This document shows positions 10,868 to 20,011 of a DNA stretch of 64,000 nt, piece after piece (within the stretch, counting starts at the first letter, position 1; each line of letters begins with the position of its first letter). A program made the translations under genes and the position numbers. Origin of the DNA: Pirellulales bacterium (GTDB taxonomy: Bacteria; Planctomycetota; Planctomycetia; Pirellulales; JACPPG01); the NCBI GenBank assembly GCA_036490175.1, contig DASXEJ010000303.1, positions 66,511 to 130,510 on the forward strand, read 5' to 3'. A model generated the notes under the pieces. It saw only the letters and a list, made by a program, of their open reading frames with translations, made no database searches and was not told where the DNA came from.

Positions 10868-11878
10868 TCATTTCTGCCGCAGCAGTTCCCGACCGAGACG
10901 GGCCGCCTCACTGTCGGGCTGTTCGTCGATGAGCTTTTGGATCGCTGCCCGCGCCTTTTCTCGCACAGCCGGCTTGGCCGAGTCGGCCAAACCACGCTGT
11001 TTCTCCAGTTGCTTAAGCGCCACGATTTCTTTTTTCAGGGCCGGATCCTTGGCCAGATCGCGGCGCGCGGCCGTCGCCTTCTCGGCGGCAGGATAGCCTG
11101 CGAATCTCTCGGTGATGGCGCCATAGCGATCATATGCTTGCAACTTATGTCCGGCCGATTCGCTCTTGGCCGTCAGGTTTAGTTCCTTGTCGCTGCGCGC
11201 TTCGACGAAGTTCGAGAGCTTCTGCGCGGCGGCCTTAATTTCTGCCTTGCGCGAGGTCAACGCCTTGGTAAGTGCCGGTTTCACTCCGACGTAATTGCCA
11301 TACTCGATGCTCAGCCAGGTCGCATGCAGCTCGGCGGGAATCGCCTCGGGGTCGACATTCCATTTTGCGCCCTCCAGCGCCTGGCGGATCGTCTCGTCGA
11401 ATTTCGACCAGTTACCGTGCTGTAGCTCGCCCCCTGGCGACAGGTAGCCGACTTGCATCGTGTTTTGCAAACTAATCTCACCGATATCGGCCCGCCGCTC
11501 GAACGATCTATCCGTGTCGACGATCACGGGCCAGGAAAGGCCAACGCTGCGGACATACTGCTCGACTTGTGCCTTCGACGTGCCGGAACTGACCGCGATG
11601 AACACTACCGGCTGATCCGCATATTTGGCGGCAGTGGCCATCAGCGCGGGCCAACGTTCGCGGCAGCGCGGGCAGCTCTCCTCGAAGAAGTAAAGAATCG
11701 CCGCCTTGCCATGCAACGATTCGGCCGAAATCGGATCGCTATTGGCCCACGTTGTGGGAAATTCAAGGGCCGATGCATTTGTTTCGACCTTGGTCGCGTT
11801 TTGCGCCGTGGCCGTAAAGGCCCACCACGTTCCCACTGCGAGCGATGCAAGCCAATAGATGGCTGCTGTGCGACGCAT
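10868..11878 (-). CDS. Secreted thioredoxin-fold (TlpA/redoxin-like) protein
   Basis: Exported protein of 336 residues. A signal peptide ends near FTATAQN (residue 26). A thioredoxin-like domain (about 35-165) carries the redox pair C69-P-R-C72 in EESCPRCRERW, followed by a typical cis-proline-side region (SWPVIVDTDRSF). The C-terminal half (about 180-336) is helical, Lys/Ala-rich and not recognised. It probably acts in disulphide or redox chemistry in the periplasm. It lies about 100 bases downstream of argF on the same strand but is probably independent of it. Confidence 0.8.
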   Translation of the reverse strand: MRRTAAIYWLASLAVGTWWAFTATAQNATKVETNASALEFPTTWANSDPISAESLHGKAAILYFFEESCPRCRERWPALMATAAKYADQPVVFIAVSSGTSKAQVEQYVRSVGLSWPVIVDTDRSFERRADIGEISLQNTMQVGYLSPGGELQHGNWSKFDETIRQALEGAKWNVDPEAIPAELHATWLSIEYGNYVGVKPALTKALTSRKAEIKAAAQKLSNFVEARSDKELNLTAKSESAGHKLQAYDRYGAITERFAGYPAAEKATAARRDLAKDPALKKEIVALKQLEKQRGLADSAKPAVREKARAAIQKLIDEQPDSEAARLGRELLRQK

Positions 11879-11980
11879 AAGAGCTACCCCGAAAAGACGA
11901 CCTACCGAGGGGACACATTCGAATGCCGATGTTTCGGCAGGCCTATCTTAGCATGGGCAACGAGCACCAGGACGTACAGT

Positions 11981-12910
11981 CTACTCGCGCCCGTGCCCCT
12001 GCGCACCCAGCAGCCAGGCCAGGATGCCTTTTTGGGCGTGTAGCCGGTTGGCGGCTTGGGCTACTACGATGCTGGCCGGGCCATCGATCACGTCGTCGGT
12101 CACTTCTTCGCCACGATGCGCCGGCAGGCAGTGCATGAAATACGCGTCGCTCGGGGCGTGTGCCATTAATTCAGCGTTCACTTGGTAAGCGGCAAATGCA
12201 TTGCGGCGCGCTGCCGCCTCGGATTCCTGCCCCATGCTTGTCCAGACGTCGGTGTAAACGGCCGAAGCAACCTTGACCGCCTCGCGCGGGTCGGTGCAGA
12301 CAAGTAACTCGAGGTCTGGCACCTCGCTCTTAAGTGTCTTCAAGAAATCCGCTCCGAACTGATAGGCTTTGGGTGCCGCAATGGCGAACCGCATGCCCGT
12401 CTTCCCACAACCCATCGCCAGACTACGTGCGACGTTGTTGCCGTCGCCGATAAAGGCGAGCGTTTGCCCGACCAGCGAACCGGTCAGCTCGCGCAGGGTG
12501 TACAGATCTGCGAGTGCCTGGCAGGGATGATCTTTATCGGTCAATCCGTTGATAACGGAGCATTTGCAGAACTTTGCCAGCTCCACGACCTTCTCGTGGC
12601 TGTTCGTGCGCACCACAACGACGTCGACATACTCAGAGAGCACTCGTCCGAAATCGGCGATCGACTCGCGCGAGCCCCAGCCCACATCGTCGCCCAAAAA
12701 GAGACTATGGCCGCCGAGATTCACCATGCCCGCCTCGAAACTGACGCGCGTGCGCAGACTCGGCTTCTCGAAAAGCAGAGCCATTACGCGTCCCGGCAAG
12801 AGCGCCTCGCGCAGGCCGTTCTGATACTTCGTCTTTAGGTCCTCGGTGATCGCGAAGATCCGTTCGATCTCGCCGCTTTTCAAGTCGGCCAGCGTAATGA
12901 GATGTCTCAT
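11981..12910 (-). CDS. argF: Ornithine carbamoyltransferase
   Basis: Makes citrulline from ornithine and carbamoyl phosphate in arginine synthesis (cytoplasm). The protein has 309 residues, the usual length. Landmarks are the carbamoyl-phosphate motif SLRTR (51-55, usually STRTR), HPCQ (128-131), and HCLPAHRG (260-267) with catalytic C261. The ornithine-binding DVWTSMGQE is at about 221-229. The frame stays open upstream into argD, but the ATG at 12910 starts the conserved protein (MRHLITLADL). It lies 44 bases downstream of argD in the same operon. The serine-to-leucine change in STRTR is unusual but lies at a variable position of the loop. Confidence 0.95.
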   Translation of the reverse strand: MRHLITLADLKSGEIERIFAITEDLKTKYQNGLREALLPGRVMALLFEKPSLRTRVSFEAGMVNLGGHSLFLGDDVGWGSRESIADFGRVLSEYVDVVVVRTNSHEKVVELAKFCKCSVINGLTDKDHPCQALADLYTLRELTGSLVGQTLAFIGDGNNVARSLAMGCGKTGMRFAIAAPKAYQFGADFLKTLKSEVPDLELLVCTDPREAVKVASAVYTDVWTSMGQESEAAARRNAFAAYQVNAELMAHAPSDAYFMHCLPAHRGEEVTDDVIDGPASIVVAQAANRLHAQKGILAWLLGAQGHGRE

Positions 12911-12954
12911 TGTTGCCACGGTCCCTGTTGCGTCTGCCGCCACGTGTAGTGTTT

Positions 12955-14154
12955 TTAGCCGACCTGATTCTTGAGAACTTCTGCCAGGATGTCGCAGCCC
13001 TGGTGCGCCTGATCGGCCGTGAGATTCAGTGCGGGCAGGAGTCGCAGGACAGTGCCGTGGGTACAGTTGATGAGCAGGTTCTTTTCGAGGCAGCCTTTGA
13101 CGATCGCGGCTCCTTCGATCGAAAGTTCGACGCCGATCATCATGCCCAGCACACGCACATCGCGTACGATCTCGCATTCGCTGCGCAGCTTTTCCAGCCG
13201 CTCGCGAAAAACTTTGCTGACGGCCAGGCCATTTTCCAGCAGATGTTCTTGCTCGATCATCTCGATCGCCGCGATACCGGCCCGGGCCGCGATGGGATTT
13301 CCGCCGAACGTCGCCGCGTGCATCCCGGGGCGCAGGCTGGGGGCGATCTCGGCCGTGGTCATCAGCGCCCCGCCGGCGATGCCGCCGCACAACGCCTTGG
13401 CCAGAGTCATGATGTCGGGCGTGACGTCGAAATTCTGATAAGCGAACCATTGCCCGGTGCGCCCGCAACCACTCTGGACCTCGTCGAAGATCAGCAGCAG
13501 GCCGTGCTCATCGCACAGCTTACGCAAACCTTGCAGAAATCCGGCAGGAGGCAGGTTAATACCCCCCTCACCTTGCACCGGCTCGACCATGATGGCGGCC
13601 GTTTCCGCATCAATGCGGCGCGATACTTCGTCTAGATTTCCGAAGGGGGCATAGACGAATCCGGCCATCAGCGGACCGAGCCCCTCGTGATACTTCGGCT
13701 GTGCCGTGGCGGCCGTCGCGCCGAGCGTGCGCCCGTGAAAGCTGCCCTCGAAGGTGATGATCTTGTAGCGTTCGCGGGGTGTGTGCAAACGGGCAAGCTT
13801 GATAGCGGCCTCATTGGCCTCGGCGCCCGAGTTACAAAAGAATGCCTGGCCGCCAAAACTGCGTTCCGAAAGAGCCCGGGCCCACTGGCCCTGCGCCTCG
13901 GTGTACCAGGTGTTTGGTACGTGGATCAGGGTCGCAACCTGTTCCTGAACGGCGCGGACGACTGGCTCGGGGCAATGTCCTAGCAGGTTGCAGCCCCAGC
14001 CGGGGAAAAAATCGAGATATCTATTTCCCTCGGCGTCCCACACGTAGCTTCCCTCGCCGCGCACCAGGCAGACCGGATAGCGCACATAGTTGGGAACCAC
14101 GAACTGTTTGAACAGCTCGACGATCTCGGTCGAGCTTGTGTTTGCGGTGGCCAC
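12955..14154 (-). CDS. argD: Acetylornithine aminotransferase
   Basis: Class III PLP-dependent aminotransferase of 399 residues that converts N-acetylglutamate semialdehyde to N-acetylornithine. Visible landmarks: the PLP phosphate-binding [15 protein letters not shown] (108-122), the stretch FEGSFHGRT (135-143), [12 protein letters not shown] (223-234) with D224, and the Schiff-base lysine K253 in TLAKALCGG. It sits between argB and argF in a leftward operon. A dual role in lysine synthesis, known for some ArgD proteins, cannot be excluded. Confidence 0.95.
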   Translation of the reverse strand: MATANTSSTEIVELFKQFVVPNYVRYPVCLVRGEGSYVWDAEGNRYLDFFPGWGCNLLGHCPEPVVRAVQEQVATLIHVPNTWYTEAQGQWARALSERSFGGQAFFCNSGAEANEAAIKLARLHTPRERYKIITFEGSFHGRTLGATAATAQPKYHEGLGPLMAGFVYAPFGNLDEVSRRIDAETAAIMVEPVQGEGGINLPPAGFLQGLRKLCDEHGLLLIFDEVQSGCGRTGQWFAYQNFDVTPDIMTLAKALCGGIAGGALMTTAEIAPSLRPGMHAATFGGNPIAARAGIAAIEMIEQEHLLENGLAVSKVFRERLEKLRSECEIVRDVRVLGMMIGVELSIEGAAIVKGCLEKNLLINCTHGTVLRLLPALNLTADQAHQGCDILAEVLKNQVG

Positions 14155-14332
14155 GGCGTTTTGACTCCTGTTTGGGGAGATCGACTCGGACCCTTTGGCG
14201 TTGCGAATTGCGCTAGCTCATATTCGACCCGCGAGCGGCCCCACGGGTTCAGGGCATTAAGCGGACAGGCACGGCTCGCGCCACGACTACCAGTTTATTG
14301 ACCCGATCGCCCCACACCTAAAACAATAACAA

Positions 14333-14420
14333 CCACGAGTGACACGAATTACACGAAAGAGGTAAGACCACAGCCTTATTTGGTCTTTCTTCTGATTCGG
14401 GCGATTCGTGTGACTCGTGG
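14333..14420. repeat. Imperfect inverted repeat in the argB-argD gap
   Basis: Two 17-base arms at 14333-14349 and 14404-14420 are inverted copies with one mismatch; they use words such as CACGAGT and ATTCGTGT. A nested pair, AAGACCA (14364-14370) and TGGTCTT (14381-14387), extends the structure into an 88-base hairpin. It fills much of the 279-base gap between argB and argD on either strand's transcript. Function unknown. Similar word-built inverted repeats occur at three other places in the window. Confidence 0.8.
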
Positions 14421-14433
14421 CTTTCGTGCTCTC

Positions 14434-15390
14434 CTATCGCGACTTGACGATTTCGGTGCCGACGCCGCGGCTGGTATACACTTCCATCAACAGCGAGTGC
14501 CGCTGCCGCCCATCGATTATGTGTATCTTGCGGACACCGCGGTCGAGCGTTTCCAGGCAGGCTTGCACCTTGGGTATCATACCTGCCTCGATGGCGCCGG
14601 ATTCGATCAACTTGTTGGCTTCCTCGGCGGTGAGCGAGACAATGAGCGAGTTCGGATCGTCCTTCGAGCGACGGACACCGTTGACGTCGCTGAGAAACAC
14701 CAACTTTTCTGCGCCCAACGCCTGGGCAACTGCTGTGGCTGCGGTATCGGCATTGACGTTGAGTTTTTCCCCTTGAGCATCCAAGCACATCGAAGGGATG
14801 ATCGGCACCGTGCCGGCATAACACAGGTTGGCGATCGTGGCGTGGTCGACGCGCGTGACGCGTCCGACATAGCCCAGGTCGATAGCCGCGCCTTCGTTAT
14901 CGGTGAGCGTTAGTTTTTCGCCGAAGAGTACGTTCGTCGTGCGAAAATTGAGCGGCGATGCGCGTCCGCCGAGTTCTTCCACGCGTTCGACCAGGTGCTC
15001 GTTCGTTTCATAGGCCAACACTTGCTCGACGATGTCGCGAGTTTTGTCGTCTGTGTAGCGACGCCCCTGAATGAAGTGCGCTTCCAATCCGGCGGCCTCC
15101 ATGGCGCGGCTGATGGCCGCACCCCCGCCGTGTACGACCACCGGTCGGACATCGACCGTGGACATGAAGACGATATCCAAGAGCAAATGCCGCAGCGCGT
15201 TCTCGTCCTCCATGACGCTGCCGCCGACCTTGATCACGACGACCTTGCCGCGAAACTTGCGGATCCATTCCAAGGCCTCGATGAGGACATCCGCCTTTTC
15301 GATCGCGCGTTCCAACGGTTTGCTCCCGGCGGTGCCATTCTGTTGGCCCTTCGCGGCGACCGTTCTGCTCACGGAAAACACTCCCCCCAC
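14434..15390 (-). CDS. argB: Acetylglutamate kinase
   Basis: Phosphorylates N-acetylglutamate in arginine synthesis. The frame gives 318 residues from a GTG at 15390. The first 40 or so residues are not conserved, and a slightly later start is possible. The amino-acid kinase fold begins with [11 protein letters not shown] and continues with the VVHGGG loop that binds substrate and ATP, SDVNGV, and GMIPKV near the end. It is first in the argB-argD-argF order, but a 279-base gap with an inverted repeat separates it from argD, so argD may also have its own promoter. Confidence 0.93.
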   Translation of the reverse strand: MGGVFSVSRTVAAKGQQNGTAGSKPLERAIEKADVLIEALEWIRKFRGKVVVIKVGGSVMEDENALRHLLLDIVFMSTVDVRPVVVHGGGAAISRAMEAAGLEAHFIQGRRYTDDKTRDIVEQVLAYETNEHLVERVEELGGRASPLNFRTTNVLFGEKLTLTDNEGAAIDLGYVGRVTRVDHATIANLCYAGTVPIIPSMCLDAQGEKLNVNADTAATAVAQALGAEKLVFLSDVNGVRRSKDDPNSLIVSLTAEEANKLIESGAIEAGMIPKVQACLETLDRGVRKIHIIDGRQRHSLLMEVYTSRGVGTEIVKSR

Positions 15391-15469
15391 TTTAGAAAAA
15401 GCTCTATTGTAGGTGGACAGTGAACAGTGTCAACGCTGCGGCGCTGACGACCCGAGGAGGACTGCAAAG

Positions 15470-16034
15470 TCAGGTATTGAGTATTTTCAGTCCGCGGGCG
15501 GGGTTCCAGGCGATATAGTCGGCGGCGGCTCGCAGGGGGATGGTGGGGTCAGAGCGGAGAAGGTGGATCGAGAGGGCGGCGTTGTTGAGGGCGGCCAACC
15601 AAACAAACCGACAGGCCTGGCCGTCGGGTGTGGTGGCGATCTTCGTCCCACCAACGGTCTTTCAAGAAGTGCAGACCGTTTTCCAGTCGCCAATGCTGGC
15701 GGAGGTGCCGCAACAGTTCCGCCGCCCGTGACCTGCTCCGGGTCGAGGCTGGAGATGAAGTAACGCACGTCGTGCGTGAGCACGACGCCGTCTGCGGAAT
15801 GAACGATGTGATCGCCGCGCAGCGCTAGGCGACAGCTGTGCAGATCGAGCGATTCACGAATGTAATCCGCGTTGCCGAGATCGACCCACAGGCGGCGCGT
15901 TTCTTGGTGAGCCTCCTTTTATCGGTGGCTTCCGCGGCCGGTGGACGCAGCGCAAGCTGGGCAAAACAGTTCCGCAAAGCGTCCAACGTATCGCCCTGGT
16001 TGGCTTCGACCAAATGCTCCGTTGCTGGCGGCAT
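15470..16034 (-). pseudogene. Frameshifted transposase remnant, ISAs1-like
   Basis: Reading the minus strand across three frames gives one ordered transposase C-terminus. It runs HLVEANQGDTLDALRNCF (near 16015-15960), RLWVDLGNADYIRESLDL and RYFISSLDPEQVT (near 15890-15735), LLRHLRQHWRLENGLHFL (near 15715-15660), then AALNNAALSIHLL to a TGA at 15470-15472. The R-HW-ENGLH-D block resembles the end of ISAs1-family transposases (known motif). At least three frameshifts break it, and no intact copy, terminal inverted repeats or target duplication were seen. It is an old, dead insertion. Confidence 0.75.
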
Positions 16035-16054
16035 CTGCGCGAAAGATGCCAGCA

Positions 16055-16086
16055 GCAGGCCCGGTGCCTGCTAGCGCCGGGCCTGC
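16055..16086. repeat. Hairpin beside the transposase remnant
   Basis: Perfect 10-base arms GCAGGCCCGG (16055-16064) and CCGGGCCTGC (16077-16086) around a 12-base loop. There is no T-tract, so a terminator is doubtful. It lies within or beside the degraded transposase and could be part of the original element or a later insertion. Confidence 0.5.
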
Positions 16087-16335
16087 GGGAGGGCAATCCG
16101 AGCCGCAACGTCAGCTCTTTGCTTAACCCCGCTACGCACAACCGACTGGCGGGCCGCGATATCCGCCGCAAGACCAATTTTCTGGTCCCGTGACTCCAGC
16201 CCTATGACCGGTACAACCGATAAGCCAGATACAACCCGCAAGGTTTCCCGCATCGGAATGCCTCACCTCGACCAGGTAGGCAGCCGGGGCGCGAGCGTGC
16301 TGGGGGCTTTTAGTTCAAGAGGGGGGAGTGGGGGA

Positions 16336-18147
16336 ATGAATCTACGTCTCTACGTGTGCCTGGCTGCGCTGTGTGGCGCCGGCCAGGCCGCGGCCGCGGA
16401 ACAGCCGACGGTTGTGACGCAGCCGTACACGCAGTCATTGGAACCGGCGCGATCGGCCGACAAGCCAAGCCGCGCCCTCAAAGCGCGCCCGGCGAAGGGG
16501 CCGGTCAAGACATCCTCGGCCCAGGCCGAGCGGGCCCGAGCGGCGCTTGCGCAATCGCGGATGGTCCGCCTGGCCCAGGCATCGAAAAAGGACGAGCCAG
16601 CGGACACACCCTCGGATCCGTTCGAGGAAACCACGCCTCCGGCCGACGAGCCGGCTACTCCCTCAGAAGAAATGGAAACGCCTCTCGGAGCCGAACCGCC
16701 CACCCGCCCGGACGACCAGGTCTTCGAGATAAATCCCGGCGACGAACCTCAGCCGGCGGAAGTGCCCGCCGAACGATCAAATACTAAGCCCGGCCGCAAA
16801 GAGCCGACCGCCGCACCGCCGAAAGCGCCCGCCAAGCAAATACCGCGCTCCGAACCGCACGCGGCGCCACCGGCGGGTCGCCCTGGGCAGCCGGAGGAAG
16901 TGGCGCCGCCGCGCAGTGGCGTGCCGTCGCGTAACGGCGGACCACCGCCGGCCGAATTCGCGCCGTCGGCAGAGGAACCTTTCTATGAGGAATCGGAGCC
17001 GTATTTCGACGGAGAGGGCTGCGACGGCTGCACTTCTTGCGAAGAGGCCGTCGGTTCCTGCGGCTACTGGGAAAACTTTTGCTATCCACCGATTTCCATG
17101 CACCCACCGAGAGGGAGCTGGGTGACGGTCGACTACCTGATGTGGTGGAGCCGCGGCCAATCGTTACCGGCCTTGGTGACAACCGGCGATCGCGGCGGGG
17201 CGCTTACCGATCCCGCCCTCTCGATGCTGTTCGGCAACGATCGCGTCGATAATGGCATCCGCTCCGGCGGCCGGATTAACGTGGGCACCTGGCTCAATAT
17301 GGAACAAACCTGGGGCCTCGGCGCGTCGTTCTTGCAGATGCAGAACGTGTCCACGAACTTCAGTGCCACGAGCAATGGATTTCCGACGTTGGCACGTCCG
17401 TTCGTCAACTCGCAAACCGGAGCAGACGACTCCTCGGTCGTGGCCCAGTCGAATATTCTCAGCGGCGGAATTCAGGCCCGCACCACTGGCAGCTTCGTGG
17501 CGGGGGATGCCTATTTTCGCCGCGCCTTGGCCTTCAAACCTGGCCGGCGGATTGATGCGCTCTTTGGTTGGAGATACATGCAGCTGGACGATTCACTGCA
17601 GATTAATGACCACTCGTTGTCGCTCGACTCGACCAATCCGCAGGTGCCGCTGGGCACGGTCTTTACCGGCCAGGATCAATTTCGCACCCGCAACATTTTT
17701 AACGGTGCGGAGCTGGGGTTAATGAGCGAGCGCCGCCGCGGCATCTGGTCGTTGAACACAGTGGCCAAAGTGTCACTGGGCAATATGAACCAAACAGTGC
17801 TGATCAACGGCAGCCACACAACCACCGAGCCCGGCGTGACTCCCTTTACAGGCCCGGGAAGTTTACTGACGCAACCCAGCAATATCGGCCACTACCAGCG
17901 CAACGTTTTCGCCGCCGTGCCCGAGGTGACTTTGAATCTGGGAGTTCAGATCACGCCCCGCCTGCGCGGTACGGTCGGTTACTCGTTGATCTACATCAGC
18001 AATGTCGTGCAATCGGGACGACAGGCCAACCTGTCGATCGATCCGACGCAAATCTCGGGAGGCACGGGCACACAGCCCTCCTTCCAGTTCCACGACAACA
18101 CCTTCTGGCTGCAAGGTTTGAACTTCGGTTTGAATTACCAGTTCTAG
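16336..18147 (+). CDS. BBP7 family outer-membrane beta-barrel protein
   Basis: Secreted protein of 603 residues. The frame is open upstream, but the ATG at 16336 follows a strong G/A-rich ribosome-binding site and opens a clear signal peptide (MNLRLYVCLAALCGAGQAAA). Residues about 25-245 are Pro/Glu/Ala-rich and probably disordered, followed by a Cys-containing patch (DGCTSCEEAVGSCGYW). The C-terminal about 350 residues are the barrel typical of planctomycete BBP7 proteins: WVTVDYLMWWSRGQSLPALVTT, DNGIRSGGRINVG, FGWRYMQL, and a final FGLNYQF. Role in the planctomycete outer membrane is unknown. It starts right after the transposase remnant. Confidence 0.88.
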   Translation: MNLRLYVCLAALCGAGQAAAAEQPTVVTQPYTQSLEPARSADKPSRALKARPAKGPVKTSSAQAERARAALAQSRMVRLAQASKKDEPADTPSDPFEETTPPADEPATPSEEMETPLGAEPPTRPDDQVFEINPGDEPQPAEVPAERSNTKPGRKEPTAAPPKAPAKQIPRSEPHAAPPAGRPGQPEEVAPPRSGVPSRNGGPPPAEFAPSAEEPFYEESEPYFDGEGCDGCTSCEEAVGSCGYWENFCYPPISMHPPRGSWVTVDYLMWWSRGQSLPALVTTGDRGGALTDPALSMLFGNDRVDNGIRSGGRINVGTWLNMEQTWGLGASFLQMQNVSTNFSATSNGFPTLARPFVNSQTGADDSSVVAQSNILSGGIQARTTGSFVAGDAYFRRALAFKPGRRIDALFGWRYMQLDDSLQINDHSLSLDSTNPQVPLGTVFTGQDQFRTRNIFNGAELGLMSERRRGIWSLNTVAKVSLGNMNQTVLINGSHTTTEPGVTPFTGPGSLLTQPSNIGHYQRNVFAAVPEVTLNLGVQITPRLRGTVGYSLIYISNVVQSGRQANLSIDPTQISGGTGTQPSFQFHDNTFWLQGLNFGLNYQF

Positions 18148-18520
18148 AAATCGCCAGTCAATCTGAACTCCGGGTGACGGATGGCGGCCTGCCATCTCCA
18201 CGCCGGGTGCCGTGTCCACGCAAGGCCTGGACATGTTAACTAGCACTCAAACCAGACATGCTCACGCGTTGCCTGAGCATGGTACCGGGCATGCACCCGT
18301 CGAAGTACAACGGTCGCGACATAGGTCGCCTGAGTCTTTTTATTCTCAAGCCTGGGCGCAGGGCCGGCCGATCCCCATGCGGACGACCTTACCGATCGCG
18401 CAGGCGGGGCGGCGGCGGTCGCTAGCAGTGCGCGCAGCAATCGCGATCGGAAAGTTTGGCCAGGAACTTTCCAGCTCGCGCCGACGCTTGTCGCCCATTA
18501 GGTTACAAAGGGCCGCTTCG
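18148..18520. other. Intergenic region carrying a dispersed double hairpin
   Basis: About 370 bases between the BBP7 gene and the glycosyltransferase. It contains the double-hairpin repeat at 18205-18289. The frame of the next gene is open through part of this region, but the repeat argues that translation starts later, at about 18521. Confidence 0.5.
18205..18289. repeat. Dispersed double-hairpin repeat, copy 1 (degenerate)
   Basis: Begins GGTGCCGTGTCCACG (18205 on), has a decayed first stem (GTCCACG with CTGGACATG), then a second stem CATGCTCACGC with CTGAGCATGGTACC ending near 18286. The order, spacing and words match the better preserved copy at 50575-50655, which shares GTGCC-TGTCCACGC, GGACATG, AGACATGCTCACGC and GAGCATGG-ACC. 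Repeats of this type are intergenic; their function is not known to me. Confidence 0.75.
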
Positions 18521-19819
18521 ATGCGCATCGAACCGACTCCATCCTTGTCGCCGCGTGCCGCGCGCCTGATCGCGCTGGGGATGTGCGCGCTCGTGCCGCT
18601 GGCGGCTGTGGAATTCTTTCTGTGCGTTTTTCGTTATGACAACGACTTCCTGTGGCATCGCTTGCTCGGAATCTCGTTCCTTCAGGACCAGCTGTACGAC
18701 GCCTTCGGCCATCATTATCTACCAGCGCGGGCGATGATCGACGCCGCTACGGCGTGGATGCCGTATCGGCTGGACCGCGCCATCTGGCTCTTGGCAACGT
18801 GCGCGGGACTGGCGTGGTGTGTCAGATTCTGGTCGGATTTCGAAAGGCGACCCGTTCCCGCCTGGGCAATTCCCGCTCTCCTGGCACTGGCTGTGACCGG
18901 GTCTTACGTCCATCGCGACCTGGTCGAATGCGGCTTGCAGCTGTTCTTGCTGGAATTGCTTTCCGTGGCTCTGTGGGGATTGCTGCACGGGCGATCCTCG
19001 CTGTGCGGACTGTCGTTGGGTCTGGCCGCGGTCTACAAAGTCACGCCGCTCATCTTTCTGCCGTTCCTGCTCTGGAAGCGCCAATGGCGCGCCGCAGGCT
19101 GGATGGCTGGATCAACCGTTTTCTTTTGCCTGTTGCCGGGCCTCTTTGTGGGTTGGCAGCGGAATATCGAGTTGCATTCACAATGGTTTGACTATGCCGG
19201 CCGTCTGATGGCGCAAGACGACCCGGCCGAAAATGGCATCGAACCGGCAACGATGCACAACCAGTCACTGCCCGTGATGCTGGCGCGACTGGTGGAGGAT
19301 TTTCCAGAGGGTCATCCTCTGTACATTGGTCGCGGACCGCTCGCACGCTGGGCGCGTTTCGATCCGCTATCCGCCAAGCGCTTCATGCAAGGGGCGCTGC
19401 TGGTGTTTGCCCTGGGGCTGGCGTGGCGCTTCCGGCGGTCAATTGACCTGACGGACGGTGGCGAAGCAATCGCCTGGGAGTGGTCCGCGATGTGCTCTCT
19501 CACGGCGCTTTTGTCACCTATGTGCTGGCTTCAGCACCTGGTGCTGGTCATTCCCACGGCTTTACTGTTCGCACAATATGCCGCTGCAGGTCGAGCCCGA
19601 CGGTGGCAATGGAATGCGGCCGGAGCGGCCACGGCGCTGATGTTGTTGGTTCACAAGGACCTGTTGGGCTTGACACTCTGTGACCTGCTCAGCTCGTACC
19701 AGCCTCACACCGTGGCAAGCGTCCTGTTGGTGGTGCTGGCTATAGGCACTCGGTCGCCCGGTCCGTCGGCAAATGCTGCCGAGGAAGTATCTCCCAACGG
19801 TTACAGCCTGGCAGCTTGA
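18521..19819 (+). CDS. Polytopic membrane protein, GT87-like glycosyltransferase
   Basis: Integral membrane protein of 432 residues from the ATG at 18521; longer starts would run into the repeat at 18205-18289. It has about ten hydrophobic segments. The periplasmic stretch after the first helix (YDNDFLWHRLLGIS) and the loop GLAAVYKVTPLIFLPFLLWK resemble polyprenol-phosphate-mannose-dependent GT87 (DUF2029) transferases. If so, it would move a sugar from a lipid-linked donor on the outer face of the membrane. The family call rests on topology and the K-TPL-FLP loop, so it is moderate. Not obviously in an operon. Confidence 0.7.
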   Translation: MRIEPTPSLSPRAARLIALGMCALVPLAAVEFFLCVFRYDNDFLWHRLLGISFLQDQLYDAFGHHYLPARAMIDAATAWMPYRLDRAIWLLATCAGLAWCVRFWSDFERRPVPAWAIPALLALAVTGSYVHRDLVECGLQLFLLELLSVALWGLLHGRSSLCGLSLGLAAVYKVTPLIFLPFLLWKRQWRAAGWMAGSTVFFCLLPGLFVGWQRNIELHSQWFDYAGRLMAQDDPAENGIEPATMHNQSLPVMLARLVEDFPEGHPLYIGRGPLARWARFDPLSAKRFMQGALLVFALGLAWRFRRSIDLTDGGEAIAWEWSAMCSLTALLSPMCWLQHLVLVIPTALLFAQYAAAGRARRWQWNAAGAATALMLLVHKDLLGLTLCDLLSSYQPHTVASVLLVVLAIGTRSPGPSANAAEEVSPNGYSLAA

Positions 19820-20011
19820 AGGGTGCGTCCCTTCTCTTGCCCCGAGACCTCGACGCGTTTCCGCCGGTGGCCGTAATGAAATGCACGGATCGGCGGACCC
19901 TGAAAAGTCCGTTAGTTTTCCAGGGCCGTTTCGCTGCCAGGTGCGTAGTGTGATAGGGTGAGGCTTGTTCGCCCAAAGTCCGCCCGAGCCCGAGGGAAAG
20001 GATGGTCGCAC

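Noticed and set aside
12911-13468. Upstream extension of the argF frame
   Set aside because: It runs through argD in another frame and is Arg-rich without family resemblance; the conserved protein begins at 12910.
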